A stretch of DNA of 64,000 nt from UBA5951 sp009936885 (GTDB lineage Bacteria; Pseudomonadota; Alphaproteobacteria; Puniceispirillales; Puniceispirillaceae): NCBI GenBank assembly GCA_937996625.1, contig CALKVA010000004.1, positions 62,001-126,000 of the forward strand, given 5' to 3'. Every line of letters begins with the position of its first letter. The stretch's first letter is position 1. Position numbers and translations under genes: made by a program. The notes below the pieces were generated by a model, which saw only the letters and a program-made list of their open reading frames with translations, made no database searches and was not told where the DNA came from. Shown piece by piece: positions 9,147-18,342 of the stretch.

Positions 9147-10727
9147 ATGAGCTCGCCTAGGAATTCAGCAAATTCAATAATGCTTGGGTTTAAGCAAGTT
9201 GGGTTTTTTACAGGGATCAGCCGCATTCTAGGTTTAATAAGAGATGTGTTGTTTGCTCTAGTTCTTGGTGCTGGCGCTGCCTCAGATGCATTTCTAGTTG
9301 CCTTAAAACTCCCAAATCTGTTTCGCCGGATTACTGCGGAAGGCGCACTAACAAATGTGTTTCTGCCAACTTATGAGAAGGAAGTAGCTGAAAAAAGTGA
9401 AAAAACAGCACTTCATCTGGTAACAGAGGTCCAGATTCTACTTGTAGTAAGTCTGTCTTTTCTGGTGGTTATCTTTGAATTAGCAATGCCGCTTATCATA
9501 CAGATTTTGGCACCTGGCTTTAAATCTACCACAGATAGATTAGAAGGAGCTGTTTTTCTTGCGAGAATTACCATGCCCTATCTGGTTATGATATCTCTGG
9601 TTGCCCTTTGGTCAGCATTGCTAAACACGCATCGATTATTCTGGCCGGGTGCGGCGGCCCCTATATTACTTAATCTAGCTCTAATTTTGGGCGCCATATT
9701 TGTTGCTCTAACAGTAGGGAGCCTAACAGAGACAACCCTATTATCTCTTACTATTCCGCTTGCAATCTCTGTTTTAGTGGCAGGAATGTTACAATTACTA
9801 TTGTTAAAGATAGTGCTGATTAGATATCGGATAAATCCAATTTGGCGATGGGCAGGAATCAGTAAAGCTGGCCAGAAAATGTGGCATTCTTTTGTGCCAG
9901 CGGCGTTTAGTGCTGGAAGTGTTCAGATAAATATTTTTGTTGATATGATACTTGCATCCTTTCTGCCGGTGGGTGCAATTTCATGGCTCTATTATGGTGA
10001 TAGAATTACCCAATTACCACTTGGAATTATTGGTATTGCACTTGGAACAGCATTGCTTCCACATCTCTCTCGCTTATATGCAAATGGCGAAAAGCTGGAA
10101 ATGGGTAAATCTCTTAGTAATTCCCTTTATCTTGGTAGTTTTTTTACGCTTCCTGCAACCATAGCTCTGCTATTATTATCACCGGTTATCATTTCAGGCG
10201 TGTTTGGGTATGGGGCCTTTGATGATGCAGATGTTCATGCAACAGCGTCAGCTCTGATTGCGTATGCCATTGGGTTGCCTGCTTTTGTTGCACAAAAATT
10301 ATTTCAATCTGTTTTTTATGCATCAAATAGGCCATTAATTGTTCTAAGGATAAGTCTTGTAACCGTATTTGCAAATATAATTCTTAGCATTATCTTGATG
10401 CGGTTTTATGGTCATTTTGGATTGGCATTAGGCACCTCAATTTCCATTTGGCTCGGGGTTTTGTGTCAGGCTTACCTGCTTTCCAGAGAGGATTATCTCG
10501 ATATAAAGAGCTTTTTAAAAATGCTACCCATTATTCTTTCCTGTTTAGGAATGGGCGTTGTTCTAAAATTGTCAGAGAGCTGGCTTATGGTATTTCAGAT
10601 GTTAGATATATATATTTTAATAATTTTAGTAAATATCGGATTAGTTGTCTATTTCAGCCTTGCCTTCTGGACTGGCTTTTTACCGTCAGGATTGATAAGA
10701 AAAGTATCTCAAAACCATCTGAAATAA
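9147..10727 (+). CDS. murJ: Lipid II flippase MurJ (MviN)
   Basis: Polytopic inner-membrane protein of the MOP superfamily that moves lipid II across the cytoplasmic membrane for peptidoglycan synthesis. 526 aa, about 14 hydrophobic segments. The N-terminal signature SRILGLIRDVLFALVLGAG is followed by DAFLVALKLPNLFRRITAEG, both typical of MviN, including the conserved Arg residues of the central cavity. The ATG lies 2 bp after the glnD stop; mutS-glnD-murJ therefore read as one transcription unit. The C-terminus ends in hydrophobic helices followed by a short basic tail. Confidence 0.96.
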   Translation: MSSPRNSANSIMLGFKQVGFFTGISRILGLIRDVLFALVLGAGAASDAFLVALKLPNLFRRITAEGALTNVFLPTYEKEVAEKSEKTALHLVTEVQILLVVSLSFLVVIFELAMPLIIQILAPGFKSTTDRLEGAVFLARITMPYLVMISLVALWSALLNTHRLFWPGAAAPILLNLALILGAIFVALTVGSLTETTLLSLTIPLAISVLVAGMLQLLLLKIVLIRYRINPIWRWAGISKAGQKMWHSFVPAAFSAGSVQINIFVDMILASFLPVGAISWLYYGDRITQLPLGIIGIALGTALLPHLSRLYANGEKLEMGKSLSNSLYLGSFFTLPATIALLLLSPVIISGVFGYGAFDDADVHATASALIAYAIGLPAFVAQKLFQSVFYASNRPLIVLRISLVTVFANIILSIILMRFYGHFGLALGTSISIWLGVLCQAYLLSREDYLDIKSFLKMLPIILSCLGMGVVLKLSESWLMVFQMLDIYILIILVNIGLVVYFSLAFWTGFLPSGLIRKVSQNHLK

Positions 10728-10794
10728 TAATGAAACATAGTTGTGTTATATTCAGATAGGTCTATGAAACGTAATTAGAAAATAGGATAAAGTA

Positions 10795-11805
10795 ATGTCT
10801 AATGGGCGTATTTTTTCAGGTGTTCAGCCAACTGGCAACCTTCATTTAGGAAACTATCTTGGCGCTATTAAAAATTGGGTTGGCTTGCAGCAAGATCATG
10901 AAACCATTTATTGTATTGTTGATTTACACGCAATAACAGTCCCCCAAGATCCTGCCGCCTTGAAAACGGCAACACATGAGGTTGCAGCATGTCTTATCGC
11001 ATCAGGAATTGATGCACATAGTTCTATTTTATTTAATCAGTCGCAAGTGCCACAACACGCAGAATTAGCATGGTTATTTAACTGTGTTGCGCGTCTTGGC
11101 TGGTTAAATAGGATGACACAGTTCAAAGAAAAAGCTGGAAAAAATAGGGAAAATGCAACAGTAGGATTATATGCTTATCCAACATTAATGGCAGCTGATA
11201 TACTTGCCTATAAAGCAACACATGTACCTGTGGGAGATGACCAAAAACAGCATCTCGAACTAACAAGAGATATAGCCACTGCTTTTAATTCAATGTTTGG
11301 AGAGGATTTTTTTCCGCTACCTGAACCGATTATTCAAAGAACAGCAGCACGAATCATGAGCCTAAGAGATGGAGGCTCTAAAATGAGCAAGTCTGATCTG
11401 TCGGACTTCACACGAATTAACCTTAATGACGAAGATGATTTGATCTCTCAGAAAATCAAAAAGGCGAAGACAGATTCAGAACCTCTGCCAGACACATTGG
11501 ATGCCCTTGAACACAGACCAGAAGCAAGAAATCTTGTGGGTATTTATGCAGCGTTAACAGATCAATCTGAAGCAGAGGTATTGTTAGAATTTTCTGGAGA
11601 GGGTTTTGGGAAATTTAAGCCATTACTTTCTGATTGCCTAATTAATACAATTTCACCTATTAGAGATGAGATGAATAAGCTTTTGGCTGATACATCAGAG
11701 CTAGATCGCATCTTAATTGAAGGAAGTATAAAAGCAGAGGCCATTTCACAACCCATAGTGTCTGCATGTAAAGGGATTATGGGATTCGTCCATTCGGGCA
11801 AATAG
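10795..11805 (+). CDS. trpS: Tryptophanyl-tRNA synthetase
   Basis: Charges tRNA-Trp. The 336-aa length is normal for the bacterial class I enzyme. The HIGH-equivalent motif is in QPTGNLHLGNYLGAIKNW near residue 10, and the second signature KMSKS is seen in GGSKMSKSDLSDFTRIN at about residue 197. The gene is separated from murJ by 67 bp and may have its own promoter, although I could not identify one convincingly. Position after murJ is common in this bacterial class. Confidence 0.97.
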   Translation: MSNGRIFSGVQPTGNLHLGNYLGAIKNWVGLQQDHETIYCIVDLHAITVPQDPAALKTATHEVAACLIASGIDAHSSILFNQSQVPQHAELAWLFNCVARLGWLNRMTQFKEKAGKNRENATVGLYAYPTLMAADILAYKATHVPVGDDQKQHLELTRDIATAFNSMFGEDFFPLPEPIIQRTAARIMSLRDGGSKMSKSDLSDFTRINLNDEDDLISQKIKKAKTDSEPLPDTLDALEHRPEARNLVGIYAALTDQSEAEVLLEFSGEGFGKFKPLLSDCLINTISPIRDEMNKLLADTSELDRILIEGSIKAEAISQPIVSACKGIMGFVHSGK

Positions 11806-11867
11806 AACGTATCAATAATATGATGGTACTTTTCAAGGTTACGTTTAGTTGATACACTATAACAAAG

Positions 11868-11894
11868 TTGTCATTTCTAATTTTGGGTTATGAT
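11868..11894 (+). promoter_or_regulatory. Possible promoter of the Nfu-type gene
   Basis: TTGTCA (11868-11873) and TATGAT (11889-11894) resemble -35 and -10 elements, but their 15-bp spacing is short. The start of transcription would be only about 15 bases before the ATG, leaving the GGAG at about 11900 as ribosome binding site. Tentative. Confidence 0.3.
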
Positions 11895-11915
11895 AGCGAG
11901 GAGAAATGAATAACT

Positions 11916-12470
11916 ATGTTTATACAAACAGAAGAAACGCCAAATCCAGCAGCGTTAAAGTTTATTCCTGGTGTTGATGTAATGGGAACTGGAAATGCTG
12001 AGTTTAATTCACCAGACGAATCCAAGAACGCACCGCTAGCAAGACGGCTGTTTCAGATTGATGGTGTTCAATCAGTATTTTTAGGGGTAGATTTTATTGC
12101 TGTTACAAAAATAGAATCACTTGAATGGTTTTCATTAAAACCAGCAATTCTGGCTGGAATTATGGAACATTATGCATCTGGCCTGCCAGTCATTGAGATA
12201 TTAAACGAAACGGTGTCCTCCTCATCTGAAGAGGATAGCGAGACAGTACAGCAGATTAAACATTTAATCGATACTAGGGTTCGCCCAGCAGTTGCAATGG
12301 ATGGCGGTGATATTATTTTCTCATCTTATGAAGATGGGGTTGTAACCTTGCAAATGCGTGGAGCCTGTCAGGGATGTCCAAGTAGTGCCGCGACTTTAAA
12401 AATGGGAATTGAAAATATGCTTCGTCATTACATTCCCGAAGTCAAAGAAGTAAGGCCAGCTGCGACCTAA
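11916..12470 (+). CDS. Nfu-type iron-sulfur cluster carrier protein
   Basis: Fe-S scaffold/carrier. The 184-aa protein starts with the Nfu N-terminal domain (MFIQTEETPNPAALKFIPG, residues 1-90) and ends with a NifU C-terminal domain (about residues 108-180) carrying the cluster-binding CXXC in RGACQGCPSSAATLKMG. This two-domain layout is the same as in mitochondrial NFU1 and alphaproteobacterial homologues, which pass 4Fe-4S clusters to client proteins. Preceded by GAGGAG for ribosome binding. It lies between trpS and the glucosaminidase with no other Fe-S assembly gene nearby; the window does contain client-type proteins (MiaB, Nth). Confidence 0.93.
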   Translation: MFIQTEETPNPAALKFIPGVDVMGTGNAEFNSPDESKNAPLARRLFQIDGVQSVFLGVDFIAVTKIESLEWFSLKPAILAGIMEHYASGLPVIEILNETVSSSSEEDSETVQQIKHLIDTRVRPAVAMDGGDIIFSSYEDGVVTLQMRGACQGCPSSAATLKMGIENMLRHYIPEVKEVRPAAT

Positions 12471-12510
12471 TTCTTAGATAATATTAGCATGACTACGGGG
12501 AAAAATTGAA

Positions 12511-13476
12511 ATGATACGGTTTTTTCAACCCGGTATTTTAGGAGCTCTTCTATTCGCTGTGTTTGCGGGGCTATTAGTACCCCTTTATTTTGAAACACCC
12601 CGTTTTTTTTTTAAACAAACACAAATTCAACCGCAACAGCAACAGCAAGAAGATTCAGCCCGTTCTCTTTATGATTACAAGCTGGCTAATCCAGTTTCGA
12701 ATAAATTTAGCGAAGATTGGTTTGAGTTAGTTTCAAATGATACCGTTTTAGATTTTCTTCCATCAGGGTTTCAGAAATTTAGTTACGGAACATCTGGACT
12801 CTTGAAGGTTCCAAACCTTTTTGTAACTATTGTTCCTCGGGGACTAGATACCCTACCCGTTGGAGATAAAAAAGCAATTTTCATTAGGTTTATGTTGCCC
12901 TTGATTCTTAATGCTAATCAAGAAATCTGGGAACAAAGGAAAATTCTTGAAGTAGCGAAAAACACAGCTGATTACCAAACGATAATAACTATCGCAAAGA
13001 TGTATAAAATTAATACAGATGCGGTGGACATTGATGCGTTAATAATGTTAGCGAATGAGCGCGTTCTTCCTGTTCCAACTTCGCTTGCTCTGGCGCAAGC
13101 TGCAATTGAGTCTGGATGGGGGACATCTCGCTTTAGTATTCAAGGTAACGCCTTGTTTGGACAATGGTCTTGGTCACCCGGATCTGGTCTAAAACCCTTA
13201 GAAGCGTCAAATAGTCAAGCCGTAGTTCGTAGCTTCCCCGAACTTCAAGGCTCAGTTACAGCATATATGAAGAATCTTAATACTCATTTTGCTTATCAGG
13301 AGTTCAGAGACCTTAGAAATTCATATGTTTCTGATGGAAAATGGCCAGACGGAATAGATCTAGCCTCTGCTATGCACCCTTATGCGGAAATAGGGGATCA
13401 TTATGTAGATTCCATCAAAAATATAATAACGCAGAATAATTTAGGGCGTTTTGATTATAGTGAATTGGTTAATTAA
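12511..13476 (+). CDS. Bax-like glucosaminidase-domain protein
   Basis: Probable peptidoglycan N-acetylglucosaminidase. The 321-aa protein has an N-terminal hydrophobic segment (residues 8-30, signal anchor), then a Gln-rich stretch, and a C-terminal glucosaminidase domain (about residues 185-310). LALAQAAIESGWGTSRF includes the expected catalytic Glu at about residue 200, followed by NALFGQWSW and a conserved YMKNLNTHFAYQEFR segment. This is the pattern of E. coli Bax and FlgJ-type domains; no flagellar genes are nearby, so a Bax-type role is favoured. The last 8 bp overlap the convergent deacetylase gene. Confidence 0.88.
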   Translation: MIRFFQPGILGALLFAVFAGLLVPLYFETPRFFFKQTQIQPQQQQQEDSARSLYDYKLANPVSNKFSEDWFELVSNDTVLDFLPSGFQKFSYGTSGLLKVPNLFVTIVPRGLDTLPVGDKKAIFIRFMLPLILNANQEIWEQRKILEVAKNTADYQTIITIAKMYKINTDAVDIDALIMLANERVLPVPTSLALAQAAIESGWGTSRFSIQGNALFGQWSWSPGSGLKPLEASNSQAVVRSFPELQGSVTAYMKNLNTHFAYQEFRDLRNSYVSDGKWPDGIDLASAMHPYAEIGDHYVDSIKNIITQNNLGRFDYSELVN

Positions 13477-14518
13477 CAAGGAACTGTCTGCCAAACCAGC
13501 GCCAACGTCCATTGTCTGCGGGCATAGTACAATTTATACGTGACCTTGGGCCTTTCATTGCCCCTGGAAGCCGTATCTCAGCCCTGGGGCCCAATACTTC
13601 AACAGTTAGCTTACCATATTCGCCTGAAAAGCATCTAAGCTGGCTGATAGGCATGAGTGATTGATCTACCGTAAAACCGTATGATGGAGGATTTTCACTT
13701 AAAACCATATCTTGAGGGGTTATATCTGTTACTCTCAGCGGTTTGCCATCAAGAGCAAGTTTAAGTCTATCAATCGAGCCATAATTCTCATTAAAGGCAA
13801 ATCTAGGTAACTCAAACATAGCATCACTCGCAAATAAAACGCCAGAGTTCTGGCCAAATGCAGCTATGAATCCGGCATCCTTGACAGCTTTTAAAACATC
13901 TAGTGAATATTCCCCATACGGGTATGCAAATAGCTGTGGATATTGGCCTATTTCCTCTAGAAACCGTTTATTTGAATGCGCGAGTTCCTGTTCCACCTTG
14001 ATAGGAGATAATCGATGCATATGAGGATGTGATTTCGTTTGAGAGCCTATGGTCACGCCATTTTCAAGCAATTCGCGTATTTGATCCCAGCTCATATAGT
14101 TTCTCAGATTATTATCAACAGGATCGGTTGCAACAAAAATCGTAAATGGGAAGCCATATTTCTTTAATCTAGGCCATGCTTGTGTATAGACAGACAGATA
14201 TGCATCATCAACGGTAATGGCTACTGTTTTATCCTTAACCACACCGCCAGACTGAAGCGTTTTAATAATATCTATTAAGGGAGCGACTGTGTAGTCACCT
14301 TGCGCAATAAATTCAAGGTGGGATTCAAATTGTTCGATTGAAACATTTGTAGTTGGATATCGACTTTCGCCAAATCGATGATACATAATCACAGTAGCAT
14401 AATCTTGCTTCTCAGTTGCAACTGCCTGACTAAATGCATGCGAGATAATAGCTGTATTAAATAGTCCAAGAGACGTTACAACACACGAAATTAGAACAAA
14501 TAACCGATATAAAAACAT
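13469..14518 (-). CDS. Polysaccharide deacetylase (NodB-homology)
   Basis: Secreted or periplasmic carbohydrate esterase family 4 protein, 349 aa, with an N-terminal signal peptide (residues 1-33). The NodB core spans about residues 40-235: VIMYHRFG, the catalytic/metal motif AITVDDAY, and IGSQTKSHPHMHRLS. In the usual HSxxH metal motif the first His is Gln here, while the second (SHPHM) is kept. A C-terminal domain of about 110 residues with two Cys (ISQLRCFS and RINCTMP) may form a disulfide-stabilised carbohydrate-binding or dimerising part. Substrate unknown; chitin-like or exopolysaccharide N-acetyl groups are possible. The gene converges on, and overlaps by 8 bp, the glucosaminidase gene. 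Confidence 0.85.
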   Translation of the reverse strand: MFLYRLFVLISCVVTSLGLFNTAIISHAFSQAVATEKQDYATVIMYHRFGESRYPTTNVSIEQFESHLEFIAQGDYTVAPLIDIIKTLQSGGVVKDKTVAITVDDAYLSVYTQAWPRLKKYGFPFTIFVATDPVDNNLRNYMSWDQIRELLENGVTIGSQTKSHPHMHRLSPIKVEQELAHSNKRFLEEIGQYPQLFAYPYGEYSLDVLKAVKDAGFIAAFGQNSGVLFASDAMFELPRFAFNENYGSIDRLKLALDGKPLRVTDITPQDMVLSENPPSYGFTVDQSLMPISQLRCFSGEYGKLTVEVLGPRAEIRLPGAMKGPRSRINCTMPADNGRWRWFGRQFLVN

Positions 14519-14628
14519 AAGACACGAAGTTTCTTTTAAAATTCTCTTTGCTTTATATCATAATTTGTTGGCATAAAAACCCTTCATCGTAACTGATTGA
14601 TAAACAAATAGATAAATGAGACAAAAAA

Positions 14629-15342
14629 ATGATTTTACTTTCCCTTGAATCATCAACTGATTCGAGCTCAGTTGCTATTTGGCAGGATACAAAAATATTG
14701 GCTCACCAATTTGTTGAAGCAAAATATGGCCATGCTGAGAGAATAGTAATGCAGGCAGAGGCTGTTTTGAGCCAAGCAAAAATTAAAATAAGCGATATAG
14801 ATTATTTTATAGGTGGAAGAGGCCCAGGCTCTTTTACCGGCATTCGAACCTGTCTAGCTGCAGTTATCGGTTTTAGCATTGTAGCAGATACACCATGCTT
14901 TGGAATTAATGGATTATCGGCTCTTGGCTTTGCTTGTTCTGCGAGTCTTAAGAACACTGATATCCAGAATGATAAATTAGTTGTTTTAGCAATTTCAGAT
15001 ACCAGAAGAGGCTCATTTTATTGTCAGGAATTTAAAGCTGAAAACATGATTCCAAGTGATATAGAAGATTTAACTCTGCCAAAATTGTATGAAAAAATTA
15101 ATGCATTGGCAAAGTCTGGTTTTTTAATAAGAATGTGCGGCGCCCTCTCAGAAGACACTCTTAAATTTGATGATACTTTAGAGAAACGAGAGCTAGTCCA
15201 TTATTCTCGTTATAGTCTTGCTGCCACGGATATAGCTCATTATGCGGCTTGGCAGATAGAAAATGGCAGAGAATTATCGCCTGCAACCCCTTTATATTTA
15301 GCGCCACCAAATATAAACCAACCTAAAAAACCATTGAGCTGA
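14629..15342 (+). CDS. tsaB: tRNA threonylcarbamoyladenosine (t6A) biosynthesis protein TsaB
   Basis: Partner of TsaD in making t6A37 on ANN-decoding tRNAs; inactive ASKHA-fold protein. 237 aa, near E. coli TsaB (231). ILSLESSTDSSSVAIW at the N-terminus and FIGGRGPGSFTGIRTCL at about residue 62-78 are diagnostic. It is 25 bp upstream of rimI, the usual alphaproteobacterial pairing. No tsaD, tsaC or tsaE is in the window. Confidence 0.95.
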   Translation: MILLSLESSTDSSSVAIWQDTKILAHQFVEAKYGHAERIVMQAEAVLSQAKIKISDIDYFIGGRGPGSFTGIRTCLAAVIGFSIVADTPCFGINGLSALGFACSASLKNTDIQNDKLVVLAISDTRRGSFYCQEFKAENMIPSDIEDLTLPKLYEKINALAKSGFLIRMCGALSEDTLKFDDTLEKRELVHYSRYSLAATDIAHYAAWQIENGRELSPATPLYLAPPNINQPKKPLS

Positions 15343-15367
15343 CAACAAGACGGGAGAAATCAGCGAT

Positions 15368-15817
15368 ATGGTAGAATTTGAAACAATAAGCACACAAAAC
15401 AAGCAGTCAGTTTTAGGTATTTATCAGAAAATTTATCTGGGCGATTGTGATTTAAATGCGCTTTCAGATATGATGGATAGGCCGCCTCATATTGGGTTTT
15501 GTGGATATACCGATAATGAGTTAGTTGGGTTTATATCAGCTAATCATGTTGTAGATGAATTAGATATTATCGAGCTTGGCGTAATAAGTGAATTTCGAAG
15601 GCGGGGCATCGCACATAAATTCCTCATATATCTTCAACATTATTGCGTTAACCAAAATATAAAAAAAATTTTTCTTGAAGTTGCTGAAAACAACGCAGCA
15701 GCTATTGGTCTGTATGAAAAGACAGGGTTTAGTAAAATAGGTGCTCGAAAAAATTACTATTCACGCAAGGGTACTTTAATAGATGGCTTAACATATTGTT
15801 GGAATTCAATACGTTAA
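15368..15817 (+). CDS. rimI: GNAT N-acetyltransferase, RimI-type
   Basis: Predicted N-alpha-acetyltransferase of ribosomal protein S18. 149 aa with GNAT motif A (ISEFRRRGIAHKFLIYLQ, acetyl-CoA binding, about residues 76-93) and motif B (FLEVAENNAAAIGLYEKTGF). The next gene is miaB; the Fur-family regulator often found between rimI and miaB in alphaproteobacteria is not here. Substrate assignment rests on position after tsaB. Confidence 0.9.
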   Translation: MVEFETISTQNKQSVLGIYQKIYLGDCDLNALSDMMDRPPHIGFCGYTDNELVGFISANHVVDELDIIELGVISEFRRRGIAHKFLIYLQHYCVNQNIKKIFLEVAENNAAAIGLYEKTGFSKIGARKNYYSRKGTLIDGLTYCWNSIR

Positions 15818-15856
15818 AAAACCACATCACTATTTCAACTTGCACTGTTTTGCAAC

Positions 15857-15888
15857 TTGACGTATTCACCCATTGAAAGTCTTATAAT
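15857..15888 (+). promoter_or_regulatory. Possible promoter of the miaB-phoH-ybeY unit
   Basis: A perfect -10 hexamer TATAAT (15883-15888) lies 24 bp upstream of the miaB ATG. The best -35 match, TTGACG (15857-15862), is 20 bp away, longer than ideal. A start of transcription near 15895 would give a leader of about 18 bases. Confidence 0.4.
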
Positions 15889-15912
15889 AGCTATGATATT
15901 GATTGTGTATTT

Positions 15913-17265
15913 ATGAAAAACCTATTCGTGAAAACTTATGGCTGCCAGATGAACGTCTATGACTCTGACAGGATGAAGGATTCGCTTGCTCCTCTTGGAT
16001 ATCAGGAAAATCCTGTTTTGCAAGATGCGGATATGATTGTTATTAATACATGCCACATTAGGGAAAAAGCATCTGAGAAGGTATTTTCAGAGCTTGGTCG
16101 TCTTCGAAAAGTTAAACAACGCGCCGCTGAAGAACAAAACCGTGAGGTTAAGATAGTAGTTGCCGGCTGTGTGGCGCAAGCTGAAGGAGAGGAAATCACA
16201 AAGCGCGCTCCTTGGGTTGATATTGTTGTTGGCCCCCAAACCTACCACCGACTGCCAGATTTAGTTGCAAAGCTTGATCCTGTTCAAAGAACACACTTAA
16301 TTGATACGGAATTTCCGCCAGAAGTGAAATTTGATTTTCTGCCAGAACAATTGGGTAAGCGTGGCCCTGCTGCTTTTTTATCTGTTCAAGAGGGATGTGA
16401 TAAGTTCTGTAGCTTTTGTGTGGTTCCATATACACGTGGTGCCGAATTTTCACGCTCTGCTGAGACAGTTATAGAAGAAGCAAAAAAACTAATTTCAAAT
16501 GGTACAAGAGAGCTAACGCTGCTTGGCCAAAATGTTAATGCATGGCACGGCAGTGGAAGGGATGGCAAAGAATGGGGATTAGGCAGATTAATCTATGCTC
16601 TAGCAGAATTGCCAAATCTTGAGCGAATTCGCTACACTACCTCTCACCCATTAGATATGGATGATGAGTTAATAAGAGCTCATGCAGAGGTAGATAAGCT
16701 AATGCCTTATCTGCATTTACCAGTTCAATCTGGCTCCGATAATATACTTCAGGCTATGAATAGGCGTCATACAGCCTCCCAGTATCTTGCCATAGTTGAC
16801 CGCTTGCGCTCTGCACGCGAAGATATAGCGATGTCTGGTGATTTTATAGTTGGCTTCCCAGGCGAAACAGATAAGGACTTTGCAGACACGCTTAGTCTGA
16901 TTGATAAAGTCGGGTATGCATCGGCCTATTCTTTTAAATATAGCATCCGCCCTGGAACCCCTGCCGCTGTTAAGATAGAACAGGTACCAGAAGAAATTAA
17001 ATCAGAACGACTAACATCACTTCAACAATTACTGGATTCTCAGCAATTTGCTTTTAACAAAACTTGTGAGAATACCGTTTTTGCCGTTTTGGTTGAACAA
17101 AAAGCAGGACGAGAAGGTCAGTTAAATGCCAGAACGCCTTATATGCAGTCTGTTTATTTCGAAGGACCAGACAGCCTAATAGGTAAAATTGTTCAAGTTA
17201 AAGTTTCAGACGCGAGACAAAATTCATTGTCTGGAGATATTGTTCGTGAAAAAGAGGCTATATAA
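15913..17265 (+). CDS. miaB: tRNA-2-methylthio-N6-dimethylallyladenosine synthase
   Basis: Radical SAM methylthiotransferase that converts i6A37 to ms2i6A37 in tRNA. 450 aa. The N-terminal UPF0004 domain holds its three cluster cysteines (VKTYGCQMNVYDS, INTCHIREKASEK and AGCVAQAEGEE). The radical SAM CXXXCXXC is in EGCDKFCSFCVVPYTRG (about residue 160), and the TRAM domain occupies the last 65 residues. phoH begins directly after the stop codon, so the two are coupled. No miaA is in the window. Confidence 0.98.
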   Translation: MKNLFVKTYGCQMNVYDSDRMKDSLAPLGYQENPVLQDADMIVINTCHIREKASEKVFSELGRLRKVKQRAAEEQNREVKIVVAGCVAQAEGEEITKRAPWVDIVVGPQTYHRLPDLVAKLDPVQRTHLIDTEFPPEVKFDFLPEQLGKRGPAAFLSVQEGCDKFCSFCVVPYTRGAEFSRSAETVIEEAKKLISNGTRELTLLGQNVNAWHGSGRDGKEWGLGRLIYALAELPNLERIRYTTSHPLDMDDELIRAHAEVDKLMPYLHLPVQSGSDNILQAMNRRHTASQYLAIVDRLRSAREDIAMSGDFIVGFPGETDKDFADTLSLIDKVGYASAYSFKYSIRPGTPAAVKIEQVPEEIKSERLTSLQQLLDSQQFAFNKTCENTVFAVLVEQKAGREGQLNARTPYMQSVYFEGPDSLIGKIVQVKVSDARQNSLSGDIVREKEAI

Positions 17266-18240
17266 TTGGCTAATGTGGAAGAAAAATCTTTAAGATTATC
17301 CTTTGATAATAATGATATTTTACTATTGGTTTGCGGACAACATAATGTCAATCTTGCGAAAATTGAAAAAACATTAAATGTGAGCATTGATAGTTTTGGA
17401 AATGAATTGAGAATCAAGGGCGTATCTGAGCAAACTAAGCTTGCAGGAGATGTTGTCCAACGATTTTTCAAGCAATTATCATCAGATCCTGATCCTAAAT
17501 CCGCCGCTGGTGGACCTCTTATTGATGATATATTGCGGTTGGTTGAATATGGTCATGATTTATCAAAATCAGTAAAAAGTGCGCAGGTTTTTGCATCAAC
17601 ATGGCGGAAGAAAATATTTGCACGAACACAAGGCCAAACCGAATATTTTAATTTGATGCGAGAAAGTGAGGTCGTTTTTGGACTTGGCCCTGCTGGCACT
17701 GGAAAAACATATATGGCGGTTGCAATGGCCGTTGATTATTTAAAAAGTAAGAAGGTTGAGAAGTTAATTCTGTCAAGACCTGCTGTGGAAGCTGGAGAGA
17801 GATTAGGCTTCTTGCCAGGTGATATGAAAGAGAAAGTCGACCCCTATCTCAGACCTCTTTATGACGCCCTTTATGATATGATGCCAGCAGACAAGGTAGA
17901 GAGAATGCTTGGTAATGGTGAGATTGAAATAGCACCACTTGCATTTATGCGGGGGCGCACATTAAGTAATGCATTTGTGATAATTGACGAAGCACAAAAC
18001 ACAACATCCGTGCAGATGAAAATGGTGCTAACAAGGCTTGGTCAGGATTCAAGAATGGTAATAACAGGGGATTTGTCACAAGTTGATTTACCCTCTAATC
18101 AGCTATCTGGTCTGGCGGATGCAACCGCAAGGCTAAGAGATGTTGAGGGTGTTGGAATTTATCGATTAACAGGTCAGGATGTGGTAAGACACTTGGTAGT
18201 GGCAAGAATATTAAAAGCCTATGATACAGAGCAATCATAA
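17266..18240 (+). CDS. phoH: PhoH-like ATPase
   Basis: ATPase of the PhoH/YbeZ family, usually paired with the RNase YbeY in rRNA processing and decay. 324 aa, N-terminal KH-like region, then the P-loop domain with Walker A GLGPAGTGKTYMA (about residue 140) and Walker B AFVIIDEAQNTT (about residue 240). I chose TTG at 17266: it immediately follows the miaB TAA and lies 8 bp after a GAGG at 17254; the in-frame GTG at 17275 would be too far from that site. The next gene is ybeY, as in many bacteria. Confidence 0.95.
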   Translation: MANVEEKSLRLSFDNNDILLLVCGQHNVNLAKIEKTLNVSIDSFGNELRIKGVSEQTKLAGDVVQRFFKQLSSDPDPKSAAGGPLIDDILRLVEYGHDLSKSVKSAQVFASTWRKKIFARTQGQTEYFNLMRESEVVFGLGPAGTGKTYMAVAMAVDYLKSKKVEKLILSRPAVEAGERLGFLPGDMKEKVDPYLRPLYDALYDMMPADKVERMLGNGEIEIAPLAFMRGRTLSNAFVIIDEAQNTTSVQMKMVLTRLGQDSRMVITGDLSQVDLPSNQLSGLADATARLRDVEGVGIYRLTGQDVVRHLVVARILKAYDTEQS

Positions 18241-18342
18241 GTATCATTTGGGATTGATTTTTAACTAATCATGTAATTTTCTGGACAAACCGTGTTTTTT
18301 TATAGCATCCTGTTACTGTTATTTAATTTTATTAGAAATAAG

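Noticed and set aside
11809..11855. Inverted repeat GTATCAA...TTGATAC after trpS as a terminator
   Set aside because: The loop of 33 bases is long and no T-tract follows.
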